NCBI GenBank assembly: GCA_029990175.1
Contig: JARKIP010000035.1
Location: 35,416,001-35,480,000 of the forward strand
Source of the DNA: Petunia secreta
Lineage: Eukaryota; Streptophyta; Magnoliopsida; Solanales; Solanaceae
Direction of reading: 5' to 3'
DNA: 64,000 nt
Part shown: positions 63,774 through 64,000 of the stretch, one piece after another
Layout: the number at the start of each line of letters is the position of its first letter
Numbering within the stretch: the first letter of the stretch is position 1
The notes under the pieces: generated by a model
Databases searched by the model: none
Told to the model about the DNA's origin: nothing
The model's input: only the letters and a program-made list of their open reading frames with translations
Made by a program: the position numbers and the translations under genes

Positions 63774-64000
63774 TGGTGCAATGCAATTCCCGAAGGGAAG
63801 CTTAGCACAAACGCGGAACAAGAACAATTAAAGAAGAAGATAAAAGCAAGACAAAACTTGCTTCTTTCGAAAGAACAGAGGGGAACCTGTCCCAAAGCTC
63901 GATCAAAAGGGAGACAAGAATCACCCTAACTATGCAACAATCCTCAAGAGAACATTGCCTCTTGCAAACTGAATGATCAAGAGGAATGTTCAATCGGACT
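63774..64000 (-). repeat. gamma4 LTR, partial at window end
   Basis: TGGTGCAATGC..., the 3' end (element sense) of a gamma LTR on the minus strand, inserted in gag of F after GGTGGCCCTC. At least 227 bp are present; whether it is solo or part of an element cannot be seen. Confidence 0.85.

Overview
The window is wall-to-wall plant retrotransposon sequence. I see no host gene, rRNA, tRNA or CRISPR. Everything recognisable is a Ty3/gypsy LTR retrotransposon or a derivative, nested at least four deep. The organism is an angiosperm: the primer binding sites match initiator tRNA-Met, the gag-pol polyproteins are of plant chromovirus type, and single insertions are flanked by 5-bp target duplications. 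The integrase tail (GPF module, no classical chromodomain), the SRTKSSQEGEDD block beside the polypurine tract, and stop codons lying inside the LTR suggest the CRM-like clade. That clade call is an inference; a (peri)centromeric location is possible but unproven.

Layout. 1-3071: tails of two minus-strand elements (H, I) carrying a solo LTR (2111-2941). 3072-12281: a 2.24-kb tandem duplication (2111-4348 = 8128-10365) brackets a chimeric gagless element (C1), followed by a 5'-truncated gag-protease element (B'). 12284-17240: a decayed plus-strand gag-pol element (gamma1). 17241-26518: gag of a plus-strand element (E2) split by a near-intact minus-strand gag-pol element (gamma2, 18768-26297, TSD GCTAT). 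26519-48662: one LTR (D) split by two big insertions. These are element B (27108-41373, TSD AGCTA), which itself holds the intact gag-pol element A1 (27928-35574, TSD TCATC), and a composite insertion (41524-48563, TSD CACTT) made of a tiny TRIM-like element plus the gagless element C2. 48663-58641: a gamma-family element (gamma3) whose 5' half is replaced by TRIM sequence, split by the intact non-autonomous element E (51640-58198, TSD CTCTG). 58642-63773: gag-pol element F. 63774-64000: another gamma LTR, cut by the window end.

The elements look like an interdependent set. Tier 1 is autonomous gag-pol (A1, gamma2, F). Tier 2 (B, E, B') keeps gag and protease but has RT-RNaseH-integrase replaced by an unrecognised ~500-residue region, here called X. 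Tier 3 (C1, C2) has no gag or zinc knuckle: an Asp/Gly/Tyr-rich N-terminus, a protease-like fold whose catalytic Asp is gone, and a diverged X. Tier 4 is the TRIM, with no protein at all. Tiers 1-3 share termini (TGAT...ATCA), the primer site, a ~150-nt leader and a hairpin beside the polypurine tract; the TRIM shares the TGAT start, a near-match primer site and the hairpin. This is what would be expected if the lower tiers use tier-1 Gag, RT and integrase. Arrays of short GC-rich palindromes occur both in the LTR and in the 5' leader of each non-gamma element where both can be seen, with similar cores in both places.
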